17,365 nt of DNA. Source: Bdellovibrionaceae bacterium UBA2316 (GTDB taxonomy: Bacteria; Bdellovibrionota; Bdellovibrionia; Bdellovibrionales; Bdellovibrionaceae). Under the pieces are notes generated by a model. It was not told the DNA's origin. It saw only the letters and a program-made list of their open reading frames with translations, and made no database searches. Below, one piece after another: positions 1 through 7,079 of the stretch (position 1 is the first letter of the stretch; each line of letters starts with the position of its first letter). A program made the position numbers and the translations under genes. The DNA is taken from NCBI GenBank assembly GCA_002345205.1, contig DDVI01000077.1, positions 1 to 17,365 of the forward strand, given 5' to 3'.

Positions 1-23
1 TATGCTGCGGCCTGATTAATATA

Positions 24-1277
24 TTGATTTTTAGTGTTCTTTCTCTGACATTTTTTGTTGGCTGTAATACCCGTAAGCAAACGCAAGGCTCAAACTTGCC
101 AACAGACCCGGCTGCAACCGGCGGCCCTAAATCAGAAGGCACCGTCGATAGCGGCGGTGGCAACACGTTCAATGGGAAGCCACTAGAATCCTATGTAATT
201 AAAGTTCGTGAGCTTCCTGCATTTAAAAACAAAGTGGAAGCCTTACTTGAAAATCAAGGTTTACAGTCCACTCGAGTTAAATCTGTTTTTGATTATATTC
301 TGGATAAAAAGACTTGGTACCTAATTCCTGGTGAGCTTAAAAAACTACCTTCTGACAAAATCGCGTCTGCGGTCGGAACCGATCAAGCGGCTTTACAAGA
401 TTTCAAGCAAGTGTGGTTGAATCAAAATATCTTTGATGAAATGAAAGAAGACGATCAAGCGACGTTGTTAGTTCATGAATTACTGATGGGATTAAGACTT
501 TTGCGTTTTGATTCGGCTCAGTCGGAATGTTTAATAGTCCACTACGGTCGTCATAGCGAACAATTCTGTAAAACAAGTTATTCAACTGACCTTCGCGGTA
601 AGCCGTCTGATTTGACAGATGCCGATTACGCGCAGATTCGCGCAGCGACTAAGAAAATTGTGGATGATAGCACATCATTTTCGGCGGACGACTGGGAAGA
701 CTTGTTGGGATCTGAAGGTTTTAGTACGGACGATACCCAATTTATCCAAAAATCATCGCGTAAAGAAATTCAATTGCCTGATCTTGGTAAAATGATTGAA
801 AAATCAAAACTAATGAAGTCATGGCCGACATACGGTTTTGATTTTGCGAAGTTCTATGCCGCCAATGCCGATAAATTCGCTGAAGGTGGCAAACTGCCAG
901 ACATGACGTGGACATCGGATGCACGGTGTGATTTTGATATTACGATATCGAATAATACGTTCACTGTTTCTCATGAAGGTAGTACGTACTCAAGCCCGTG
1001 GACATCTGCCATCGGATCGCTTATGAGGCAGGATTTTTTTGATCGCAAGTATTATCATCACGTGAATTCGCCGACTCTGAAACTAAATGGCGTAGCTAAA
1101 CCAGGTGATGATGTACTAATGGTTACGTTGAAGTTTGCAAATAATGTTCTTATGGCGGCTGAACTAGAAAAAGCATCGTGCACGAATGAAGCGTGCAGTG
1201 AGTATGGTGCTAACGTTTCCGCCTATAAAGTTCTGTGCTATATGCAACAGGATCTAAAAATAAAATCTAAAAAATAA
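24..1277 (+). CDS. Putative lipoprotein, unknown function (5' end probably outside the window)
   Basis: The product is a probable lipoprotein of about 417 residues. A hydrophobic stretch ends in FVGC, a plausible lipobox, followed by a low-complexity Thr/Gly/Pro linker with a GGGN motif near residue 46. The first usable codon here is TTG at 24, but the frame stays open to the left edge (Leu-Ile-Asn-Ile precede it). The signal peptide from TTG also lacks a positively charged N-terminus, so the real start is probably upstream of this window. The middle contains LLVHELLMGLRLL (around residue 148). It has His-Glu but no second His four residues later, so it is not a standard HEXXH zinc site. Four cysteines in the last third could form disulfides in the periplasm. 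I recall GGGN plus His-Glu lipoproteins as recurrent in Bdellovibrio, but no function is known to me. The gene converges on the ABM-like gene across a terminator. Confidence 0.75.
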   Translation: MIFSVLSLTFFVGCNTRKQTQGSNLPTDPAATGGPKSEGTVDSGGGNTFNGKPLESYVIKVRELPAFKNKVEALLENQGLQSTRVKSVFDYILDKKTWYLIPGELKKLPSDKIASAVGTDQAALQDFKQVWLNQNIFDEMKEDDQATLLVHELLMGLRLLRFDSAQSECLIVHYGRHSEQFCKTSYSTDLRGKPSDLTDADYAQIRAATKKIVDDSTSFSADDWEDLLGSEGFSTDDTQFIQKSSRKEIQLPDLGKMIEKSKLMKSWPTYGFDFAKFYAANADKFAEGGKLPDMTWTSDARCDFDITISNNTFTVSHEGSTYSSPWTSAIGSLMRQDFFDRKYYHHVNSPTLKLNGVAKPGDDVLMVTLKFANNVLMAAELEKASCTNEACSEYGANVSAYKVLCYMQQDLKIKSKK

Positions 1278-1280
1278 TAT

Positions 1281-1314
1281 ATAATCCAGTAAACCATGTG
1301 GCTTACTGGATTAT
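1281..1314. terminator. Bidirectional rho-independent terminator
   Basis: Two 12-base arms (1281-1292 and 1303-1314) are exact reverse complements, with a 10-base loop that could form a small inner stem. A T-rich run follows on the plus strand (AATTTT). Read on the minus strand, the hairpin is followed by ATATTATTTTTT. It sits between convergent genes ending at 1277 and 1326, so it can stop transcription from both sides. Confidence 0.85.
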
Positions 1315-1325
1315 AATTTTGATAA

Positions 1326-1742
1326 TTACTTCTCTTGTCCTTCTAATTTCAACATTTCAATAACGTAGTTATGAAATCCGGCTTTTGGTGTAAACACGAT
1401 ACCTGTTGATATTGGTGTAATTACATACAGAGCCGGGTCGAAGTTGATGCTCTTAAAGAACGCTCCCATGTGCGGAGTTTGTAAGTGTAAATCTAAATCT
1501 GCTTTTGTTTTCCAAATTTCATTGAATACCACTAAGCGAGGATTTGAGTGACTACGTTTTAATACGTACGCAATGTTTCCTGGCTCTTGACGAGTTAGTT
1601 TGATGATATCAAACTGATTTGCCGCTGCAAAGTAACGTGCTTCTTGGCCAGATTTCAGTACAACTGTAGCTTTATTTAAATAAACACTTGCGAATGAAAA
1701 TTGAGCCACGAACATACCGATGACTAAAACTAATGCTTTCAT
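1326..1742 (-). CDS. Secreted antibiotic biosynthesis monooxygenase (ABM) / quinol monooxygenase-like protein
   Basis: The 138-residue protein has a signal peptide (residues 1 to about 19, ending FSFAS). A single ABM-type ferredoxin-like domain follows at about 22-108. The domain shows EPGNIAYVL and the F-N-E-I-W-K-T-K-A-D-L-D-L-H stretch typical of YgiN-like quinol monooxygenases. Family members act on small aromatic or quinol substrates without cofactors, and many homologues are uncharacterised. A signal peptide is unusual because most ABM proteins are cytoplasmic, so this one probably acts in the periplasm or outside the cell. A good AAGGAG ribosome binding site precedes the ATG. It is divergent from the LysR gene at 1856, which makes it the obvious candidate target of that regulator. 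The substrate cannot be read from the sequence. Confidence 0.8.
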   Translation of the reverse strand: MKALVLVIGMFVAQFSFASVYLNKATVVLKSGQEARYFAAANQFDIIKLTRQEPGNIAYVLKRSHSNPRLVVFNEIWKTKADLDLHLQTPHMGAFFKSINFDPALYVITPISTGIVFTPKAGFHNYVIEMLKLEGQEK

Positions 1743-1807
1743 ATAATAAACTCCTTATTGTTGTTATGCTATTGCCTCTGCACAGGAACGGTTATAAACA
1801 CCTAACT

Positions 1808-1845
1808 CGAAATTTGGAATTGGCGAAATTTATATACTATGTATA
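1808..1845. promoter_or_regulatory. Candidate LysR-type operator region between divergent genes
   Basis: The 113-bp gap between the monooxygenase-like gene and the LysR gene holds three symmetry elements. CGAAATTT is repeated directly at 1808-1815 and 1824-1831. AATTT/AAATT arms lie at 1811-1815 and 1826-1830, which fits the T-N11-A pattern of LysR boxes. TATAC/GTATA arms (1833-1837, 1841-1845) lie just before the LysR ribosome binding site. The location is typical for autoregulation and divergent control. Binding itself is inferred. Confidence 0.45.
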
Positions 1846-1855
1846 GGAGTTTACT

Positions 1856-2758
1856 ATGGACATAAATACTAGAAATTTCAGGATATTTTTGGAAGTTATC
1901 AAGAGTAAATCTTTTTCAATGGCCGCTCGAAACTTAAAGATCACTCAGCCGACAGTGAGTCAGCAAATTGCCAAACTTGAATCCGACATAGGAAAAAAAT
2001 TATTTGAACGCCATGGACATGATCTGATTCCAACCGAAGTAGCGCTTAAACTTTCTAGCTATGCCGAAGAGGTTATTGATCAGTTAGGGAAATTCAGCGA
2101 TGAAGTCACAGAGTATACGAATAATCCAAAAGGCTTAGTTCGCTATGCCATGCCTGAGAGCTGTCAGTGGACACCTCATTTTAAAAAAATCGTTCATGAC
2201 ATCGTAACGTACCCGGATATTCAATTTGAAGTCGACATCACTCCGGCGGTGCAAACGGCAGATGGAATCTTGTCTGGTCATTATGATTTTGGTTTCATCA
2301 CGGGTGACAAGTTAACTCCTGAATTACGTTTTGATAAATTTTCTGATGAAGTCTATTCGTGCTTAGCTTCCGATAAGAAAATTTTCGAACCGCTTAAATC
2401 TAAAGATTTAATTCATGCGCGATTTATATCGTATCCGGGATGGGAATTATTTTTCTCAACATGGATGAAAAAGAATGGTCTGCTAAAGTCATTTAAGACA
2501 AATATGATCAGACCTGTTTTACACATCGGCACGCTAGCGGGCGCTATCCACGCGGTTAAAGAGGGTGTAGGTTTCGCGGTATTGCCAAGACACTGCGTAT
2601 TTCCAGAACTAGATGCGGGTGATCTGGTAGAGTTGATGTTGCAAAGCGAACCGGCGTCGTGTCCTATTTACTTGTGTCAGAAAGTGGGACGCAAACAAAC
2701 TCGCCGCGCCGAGCTTGTAATCGAGCTTCTAAGAAAAGCAAAATTGGAAATTAAATAG
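1856..2758 (+). CDS. LysR family transcriptional regulator
   Basis: The 300-residue length is standard for the family. The N-terminal winged helix-turn-helix spans about residues 4-62, with the hallmark F-S-M-A-A-R-N-L, T-Q-P-T-V-S-Q-Q-I, L-E and L-F-E-R segments. The effector-binding domain (about 92-295) has the usual two-lobed periplasmic-binding-protein-like character, including the H-I-G-T-L-A-G-A-I-H-A-V-K-E-G-V-G-F-A-V-L-P segment near 225-246. An AGGAG site lies 7 bases before the ATG. The gene is divergent from the secreted ABM-like gene, and LysR proteins usually control such a neighbour together with their own gene. The effector is unknown. Confidence 0.93.
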   Translation: MDINTRNFRIFLEVIKSKSFSMAARNLKITQPTVSQQIAKLESDIGKKLFERHGHDLIPTEVALKLSSYAEEVIDQLGKFSDEVTEYTNNPKGLVRYAMPESCQWTPHFKKIVHDIVTYPDIQFEVDITPAVQTADGILSGHYDFGFITGDKLTPELRFDKFSDEVYSCLASDKKIFEPLKSKDLIHARFISYPGWELFFSTWMKKNGLLKSFKTNMIRPVLHIGTLAGAIHAVKEGVGFAVLPRHCVFPELDAGDLVELMLQSEPASCPIYLCQKVGRKQTRRAELVIELLRKAKLEIK

Positions 2759-2870
2759 AGCTTCTTCTTTTGAAACGGTTATATTTTGTAACTAGTTTAA
2801 GTCTTTAATTGAGACATTGAATTTCAACAAATCGTTTAACTTTTGTCCGTTTCTTGACGACAAAACTAGC

Positions 2871-5548
2871 ATGAAGTTGAATCTTGTCCGTTTCTTGATG
2901 ACTTTCTCTCTGCTGATGAGCGCTTGTACTTTAAAAGTTCAGGTTTCAAGTACGTTGCCTCCCGTAGATAAGTTATCACCGAGTAGTCCTAAGATCGATC
3001 TTTCGATCGCTTCATTTAAAACACTCATTATGGGCTTACATCAACACCTGAAATTGAATGGACGGATTCTGACGACGAAGGTGGCTCGGGTTTGAGCCAC
3101 TATGAAATGGCCGTTGGCACAAAGGACGGCTTAAATAATATCGTGGATTGGGTCGATGTTGGTAAGGGTAACAAAGCGAGTTTGAATGTCTCTAGGTTGG
3201 TTCGTGGTCAAGAGTATTATTTATCATTGGTGGCCGTGGATAATGCGGGAAATAGAAGTGCGGTGGTGACATCACCGGCATGGCAGGCCGAACCGTTAGT
3301 GAATGACTTTGAAGTGAGCGGTTCGAATTTAAATTTGAATAGCTCGAGTTATAAGATTTTTAGAAACTCATCTGGCGAGAAATTTATTTCAGGTGGTTTT
3401 ACCAAATATGGAGTCAACAACGTTGGTTGTGAAGGACGTGTGACGTCGGCTGGAGTTATCGATACTCAGTTTTATGGTTCAGAAAGTTATAGGTTTTGCT
3501 CGGGTAATGTCAAGAAGGCGGCCGTCCAAACTATTTCTTCTGTTGATTACACGTTAGTCGCCGGAACACTGACTCAAATTAGTGGCGTGAAATCGGCTGC
3601 GAATTTTTTTAGATTAAAACCAAATGGAGAATTGGACTCTACATTTTCACAAAACATCGGCACGGGTTTTACTGGCGGCGCGATCACTGACTTCGCCATT
3701 TCAAGCGATAACAAAATTATAGTCGTAGGATCCTTTACGGTATTTAATGGTGCGTCGGTGGGACGAATCGTCCGTTTGAATGTTGACGGTACGTTAGATT
3801 CTACATTTGCTGTGGGAACAGGATTTGATGCCGTAGCGAATTCCGTAACGATTACGCCGGCCGGGAAAGTGGTTGTTGGTGGTACGTTTACAAAAGTTAA
3901 TAACGTGTCAGTACCTAGATTTATAGTCATGCTAAATACTAACGGCAGTGTCGACTCGACGTTTTCAACGAATGCCGGTGTTGGCTTTGATCAGGTCGAC
4001 GCCTACGCGACCGTTTCGTTTGTTGGACTGAGTTCAGGTGGAAAAATATTAGTCGGCGGTCGATTTACTAAATATGGTGCGACTATGGGGGCGATTTGTT
4101 CTGTTATGCTTAATACGGATGGAACGCTGGATACTACATATCGCAGTAATATCTTTGCGTACATGTCCTGCGTGAGTATTACAAAAATTTGGGAAATTAC
4201 AGATTCCTATATCTATACGGGATCAATTAGTACGTACAATGCTATTTCATATAACGGAATTTTAAAAGTTAACAAAGCGACAGGAGCCGCGGATACAACA
4301 TTTAGAAGTAATTTAAACGCTGATATTGCGAACCATTCTGTTCGTGGTGTGTTTGAAGATGGTGGAAAAATTATATTGGTGGGTGGTTTTAACTCAGTCA
4401 ATGGGGACACTAACTATGATCATATCACTCGTGTGAGTCAGTCAGGTATTCGCGATACTACATTTGGCTACACAAAAGCGAATGGATTTATTGGTGTCGT
4501 AGACGGTGCACTCTTAGGCTCTGATGGTAAGTATCGCATCTTTGGTAATTTAGATCATTACGGTGGTACAGCGGCAGCTGGTTTCTTAAAATTAAAAGCG
4601 GACAATACGGTTGACGTTAACTTTGCCAGTGCGGTCGCGATGGCGACGACGGGGATGGTTAATAGTGTTTACTATCCGTCAGGAACTGGTCGAATTTTTA
4701 TCAGAGGCTATAGCCCATCTTTACCTGGGTATAAATCAGTTTGTGTAAATGAAACTGACGGTGGTGCGTGTACGTCAAATGCCTTTGAAAATCTGCTTCC
4801 AGATTCAATAGGTCGCTTTAGTGATGAGTCGGCACTAGTGTCGGAAGCTCATCCGACGATTGATGATCTGACAATTTCGCGACGTTTGAATAAACAAAAT
4901 GTGATGAGCACTAGTTTCGATACAAACTATGATAACTTGGGAATCATTGATCCTAACTACTTGCGAAGATTTTCTGCTATTAACGATAAAGTTTTGCTGA
5001 CGGGCGAATTCATCGATGTTGGTAGCATAACGATTGCGGGTTTATTCCGATTGAATGGTGACGGCACAGCAGATACTGCGTTTAACGCTAAAGTAGGTGC
5101 CGGATTTTCAGATGATTCGGGACCAGTTTCAACGGGTGCTGTGTATTCAAATAAAATGCATGATTTGTTCGTTGCTCACAATGGTGGCTCCGGAATCAAA
5201 TACAATAACGACTCGGTACCTACTGATTTGATGTTTGTGAAACTAAACTGGTCAGGCGAACCGGATCTTAATTTTATGGCAAATGCGTCTCAGTATTTAA
5301 AAGTGATTCGAGTGGATGGAATGACCTTCCTTCCGGATAATCGTGTTCTGATTTGGGGTGATTTGTTAGTGAATGGTCAGTCGCGAAATTTAGTTCGCTT
5401 GGAAAATGATGGTCACGTAGATTTAAAGTTTGATTCAATCACTCAATTAAAAAACTCTAGCATTTTTGACGTAAGTTATGACGATGATGATAATTTATTG
5501 ATCGCCGCATCGGGTACAATTAGCTTTAAAGGGCAAATTCTTGGCTAG
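2871..5548 (+). pseudogene. Delta-60 repeat (DUF5122) beta-propeller lipoprotein, split by a 1-nt frameshift
   Basis: The first frame starts at ATG 2871 with a lipoprotein signal ending LLMSAC (lipid-bearing Cys19), so the product should be envelope or surface attached. That frame runs to a stop at 3093-3095. The remainder continues in the -1 frame to 5548. The second frame is meaningful from about 3020, well before its first start-like codon TTG at 3092, and it encodes the end of a fibronectin-III-like strand set (STPEIEW ... GGSGLSHYE ... VDNAGNRS). After this come about eleven delta-60 units, each ending in a form of D-G-x-x-D-S/T-T-F, spaced mostly 50-60 residues and becoming less regular toward the C-terminus. 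Adding one A to the AAAA run at 3018-3021 joins both frames into one protein of about 892 residues. This is either a real inactivating mutation, phase variation or a sequence error. Family members are predicted surface propellers of unknown ligand. Confidence 0.8.
3092..5548 (+). CDS. Main open frame of the delta-60 repeat protein (downstream of the frameshift)
   Basis: This 818-codon frame holds nearly all of the recognisable protein: a fibronectin-III-like segment (about residues 1-70) and then delta-60 repeats. Clear unit ends lie near residues 185, 239, 291, 350, 404, 458, 664, 728 and 780. The clearest are LDSTF at 181-185 and 235-239 and VDSTF at 287-291. Each repeat has a G-G-x-F-T strand preceded by a K-I-x-V-V/G strand, as expected for propeller blades. 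TTG 3092 is only the first start-like codon and has no ribosome binding site, so independent translation from here is unlikely. Without the lipoprotein signal in the other frame the product would stay in the cytoplasm. It is listed separately because an automatic annotation would call this frame as a gene. Confidence 0.7.
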   Translation: MSHYEMAVGTKDGLNNIVDWVDVGKGNKASLNVSRLVRGQEYYLSLVAVDNAGNRSAVVTSPAWQAEPLVNDFEVSGSNLNLNSSSYKIFRNSSGEKFISGGFTKYGVNNVGCEGRVTSAGVIDTQFYGSESYRFCSGNVKKAAVQTISSVDYTLVAGTLTQISGVKSAANFFRLKPNGELDSTFSQNIGTGFTGGAITDFAISSDNKIIVVGSFTVFNGASVGRIVRLNVDGTLDSTFAVGTGFDAVANSVTITPAGKVVVGGTFTKVNNVSVPRFIVMLNTNGSVDSTFSTNAGVGFDQVDAYATVSFVGLSSGGKILVGGRFTKYGATMGAICSVMLNTDGTLDTTYRSNIFAYMSCVSITKIWEITDSYIYTGSISTYNAISYNGILKVNKATGAADTTFRSNLNADIANHSVRGVFEDGGKIILVGGFNSVNGDTNYDHITRVSQSGIRDTTFGYTKANGFIGVVDGALLGSDGKYRIFGNLDHYGGTAAAGFLKLKADNTVDVNFASAVAMATTGMVNSVYYPSGTGRIFIRGYSPSLPGYKSVCVNETDGGACTSNAFENLLPDSIGRFSDESALVSEAHPTIDDLTISRRLNKQNVMSTSFDTNYDNLGIIDPNYLRRFSAINDKVLLTGEFIDVGSITIAGLFRLNGDGTADTAFNAKVGAGFSDDSGPVSTGAVYSNKMHDLFVAHNGGSGIKYNNDSVPTDLMFVKLNWSGEPDLNFMANASQYLKVIRVDGMTFLPDNRVLIWGDLLVNGQSRNLVRLENDGHVDLKFDSITQLKNSSIFDVSYDDDDNLLIAASGTISFKGQILG

Positions 5549-5628
5549 AGAAACTTTTTCAAGCTTCGCGCTAAGTAACATCGAAAATTCTGTTGCTTTG
5601 GATTCTGAAGTTAGCTTTGATTGAGTTC

Positions 5629-6264
5629 ATGAAAGCACAGCCTATTTATTTAAAAGATGTAGAAAATAATCCAAAACCAGGACCTTATTTAGATTTATTG
5701 AATGCAACGAAAGCAAAAGGCGTCGAGCCTTGGCCAATCTGGCATTTGTTTAACTATCGCCCAGAAGACACAATTCATTTAGCGCGCTTTACTCAAGGGA
5801 TCATGCACACAGAGGCTCCCATTGAGCCTAAACTTCGCGAGCTAATCGCGGCCTACACTTCGTATTTAAACAAATGTGATTTCTGCATGAAATCACATGC
5901 CGCGGTAGCGGGCGCGATGTACAACGATCATGATTTCGTGATGTCAGTTCTAAACGATATGGAAAAATCAGCGCTGCCAGAAAAAGAAAAAGCGCTCTTA
6001 AGATACGTACAAAAAATCACATTAAATCTGCCGGACACTGGCGAAGCCGACGTGGCCACACTCAAGAAAATAGGTTGGGACGACGGCAGCATCTATTTCG
6101 TAATCTCGGCCTGCGCGCTATTCAATTTCTACAACCGCTGGATCACAGCCAGCGGAGTAAAACCCCTCTCCGACGAAAACCACAAAACCGTAGGCAAAAA
6201 CCTAGCCCAAGGCGGCTACGACCCCACAAACCGAATCAAAGCCCTAAAAGGTACCAGCTCCTAA
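5629..6264 (+). CDS. AhpD-like carboxymuconolactone decarboxylase / alkylhydroperoxidase family protein
   Basis: This 211-residue cytoplasmic protein carries the AhpD active-site pattern E71-x11-C83-x2-C86-x3-H90 (in a stretch reading N-K-C-D-F-C-M-K-S-H). Its spacing matches the thiol peroxidase relay of AhpD. Length and overall shape fit the uncharacterised peroxidase-related branch of the family. I start it at ATG 5629. The frame extends upstream to TTG 5593, but that start would add a short hydrophobic tail with no ribosome binding site. The last residues (GTSS) and the TAA stop are encoded by a REP-like sequence, so the native C-terminus may have been altered. From about 6025 to the end the codons become strongly C- or A-ending and poor in T, unlike the first two thirds. 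A reduction role against peroxides is likely but the partner is unknown. Confidence 0.87.
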   Translation: MKAQPIYLKDVENNPKPGPYLDLLNATKAKGVEPWPIWHLFNYRPEDTIHLARFTQGIMHTEAPIEPKLRELIAAYTSYLNKCDFCMKSHAAVAGAMYNDHDFVMSVLNDMEKSALPEKEKALLRYVQKITLNLPDTGEADVATLKKIGWDDGSIYFVISACALFNFYNRWITASGVKPLSDENHKTVGKNLAQGGYDPTNRIKALKGTSS

Positions 6265-6271
6265 AAGTCCG
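6247..6271 (-). repeat. REP-like element, copy 1 (downstream of the RAYT gene)
   Basis: The plus strand reads AAGGTACCAGCTCCTAAAA followed by GTCCGA. Its reverse complement matches each of the two repeats at 7026-7079 with two differences over the core. It overlaps the last codons and the stop of the AhpD-like gene. Together with the upstream copies it brackets the transposase gene in inverted orientation, as expected for REP sequences mobilised by their cognate RAYT. Confidence 0.7.
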
Positions 6272-6289
6272 AATCGCCATGAGCCGATA

Positions 6290-6300
6290 GGACTCTGTCC
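6290..6300. repeat. Small perfect hairpin, possible second REP-type sequence
   Basis: GGACTCTGTCC forms a 4-bp GGAC/GTCC stem with a 3-base loop, and lies 9 bases beyond the RAYT stop codon. It has no T run, so it is a poor terminator. Its position beside the transposase gene suggests a second REP-type motif, but no other copy is present in this window. Confidence 0.3.
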
Positions 6301-6309
6301 CTCTGTTCT

Positions 6310-6948
6310 CTAAATGCGGTCCGTTACGCTGATGATCGGTTGTCTACTATGTTTATAAAGTCGTGATTTGAAGTATTGGTGACGAAATCCAAACCTAAGT
6401 GCATTTTTTCTTAGAGGGTCAATCTCTGTATTCAACCATTCTAAGGTTCCCCTCAAATCGCTGGTTAGCGTGGTGTCCTCGGCTAGAGGAAGTTTGACTT
6501 CAGCTATTCCAAGTTTCATAGGTAGAGTGCTAAACGGATAGCTTTCAACTCGTTTGCAAATCCCCGCGAATACGGGATTTCTATAGTTGTATTTGTACGC
6601 ATTTAAAAAATAATTTGGATGCTGAAGAATACATTTGTAATGGCGCCCGGCAAACGTTTCGTTGATACGATTTCCTTCTCGAGTAAGACGCAGACTAGTT
6701 CGGCGCATAAACTGAAGCATGCAGGAACTTATGTTTGAATCTGGAGTGGTCGCAATCAGATGGAAGTGATTACTCATTAACACGAAGCTGTGTACAACTA
6801 AATTTTTGTCTTTAATAGCGTAAGTGAGTTCTTCGCACATAATGTCCCAAACTCGGTTCATTGGAAGGGTAAACCATTCCTGGTTGATACAACGTGCAGA
6901 AATATTATAGGGAAATTCTGATTGAAATATAGTTTTACATCTCGGCAT
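6310..6948 (-). CDS. REP-associated tyrosine transposase (RAYT, Y1_Tnp / IS200-like HUH family)
   Basis: The protein has 212 residues. The HUH motif is intact as S-N-H61-F-H63-L-I. The single catalytic tyrosine is best assigned to Y120 in K-Y-N-Y-R-N-P-V-F-A-G, four residues before the conserved Asn-Pro. RAYTs are single-stranded DNA nucleases that cut at REP hairpins; unlike IS200/IS605 transposases they are usually single-copy, domesticated genes. No tnpB-like accessory gene or IS end is present. REP-like sequences lie on both sides in inverted orientation (6247-6271 and 7026-7079), which supports the RAYT assignment. Its codons are richer in T-ending triplets than the VF530 gene beside it and the end of the AhpD-like gene. 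No clear ribosome binding site precedes the ATG. The gene appears complete. Confidence 0.88.
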   Translation of the reverse strand: MPRCKTIFQSEFPYNISARCINQEWFTLPMNRVWDIMCEELTYAIKDKNLVVHSFVLMSNHFHLIATTPDSNISSCMLQFMRRTSLRLTREGNRINETFAGRHYKCILQHPNYFLNAYKYNYRNPVFAGICKRVESYPFSTLPMKLGIAEVKLPLAEDTTLTSDLRGTLEWLNTEIDPLRKNALRFGFRHQYFKSRLYKHSRQPIISVTDRI

Positions 6949-7025
6949 TCAATTGCGAGAAGCAAAGTAAGAGCGAAGTTGGAAACCGTTATCAGTGTCT
7001 TAAGATTCGTGGGGCGCGAGGCGTC

Positions 7026-7079
7026 GGAATTTTAGGAGCTGGCACCTTATTTGGAATTTTAGGAGCTGGCACCTTATTT
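7026..7079 (+). repeat. Tandem pair of 27-bp REP-like units (upstream of the RAYT gene)
   Basis: Two identical 27-base units (7026-7052 and 7053-7079) lie head to tail. Each contains the imperfect palindrome AGGAGCTGGCACCT, which folds as AGG.GC/GC.CCT with one A-A mismatch, in the style of a REP hairpin. The second unit overlaps the stop codon (7074-7076) of the VF530 gene. They face the inverted copy at 6247-6271 across the transposase gene. Confidence 0.85.

Noticed and set aside
2769..2800. Imperfect hairpin after the LysR gene
   Set aside because: Short, AT-rich and interrupted (AAAC/GTTT and GTTA/TAAC) without a T run; too weak to call a terminator.
3012..3030. Programmed -1 frameshift site in the delta-60 gene
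   Set aside because: TTTAAAA is present but not in the phase required for an X-XXY-YYZ slip, and slipping back one base from the Lys codon would pair with TAA. A plain one-base deletion is simpler.
3574..4410. Minus-strand open frames inside the delta-60 gene
   Set aside because: They are opposite-strand shadows of a repetitive coding sequence, with no ribosome binding sites and no recognisable protein features.
6075..6290. 71-codon plus-strand frame overlapping the end of the AhpD-like gene
   Set aside because: Arg/Pro/Gln-rich translation typical of a frame-shifted reading of C-rich codons; no start signals.
6310..7079. Complete IS200/IS605 insertion sequence
   Set aside because: No tnpB, no typical left and right ends, and the protein motifs and flanking repeats fit a single-copy RAYT locus better.
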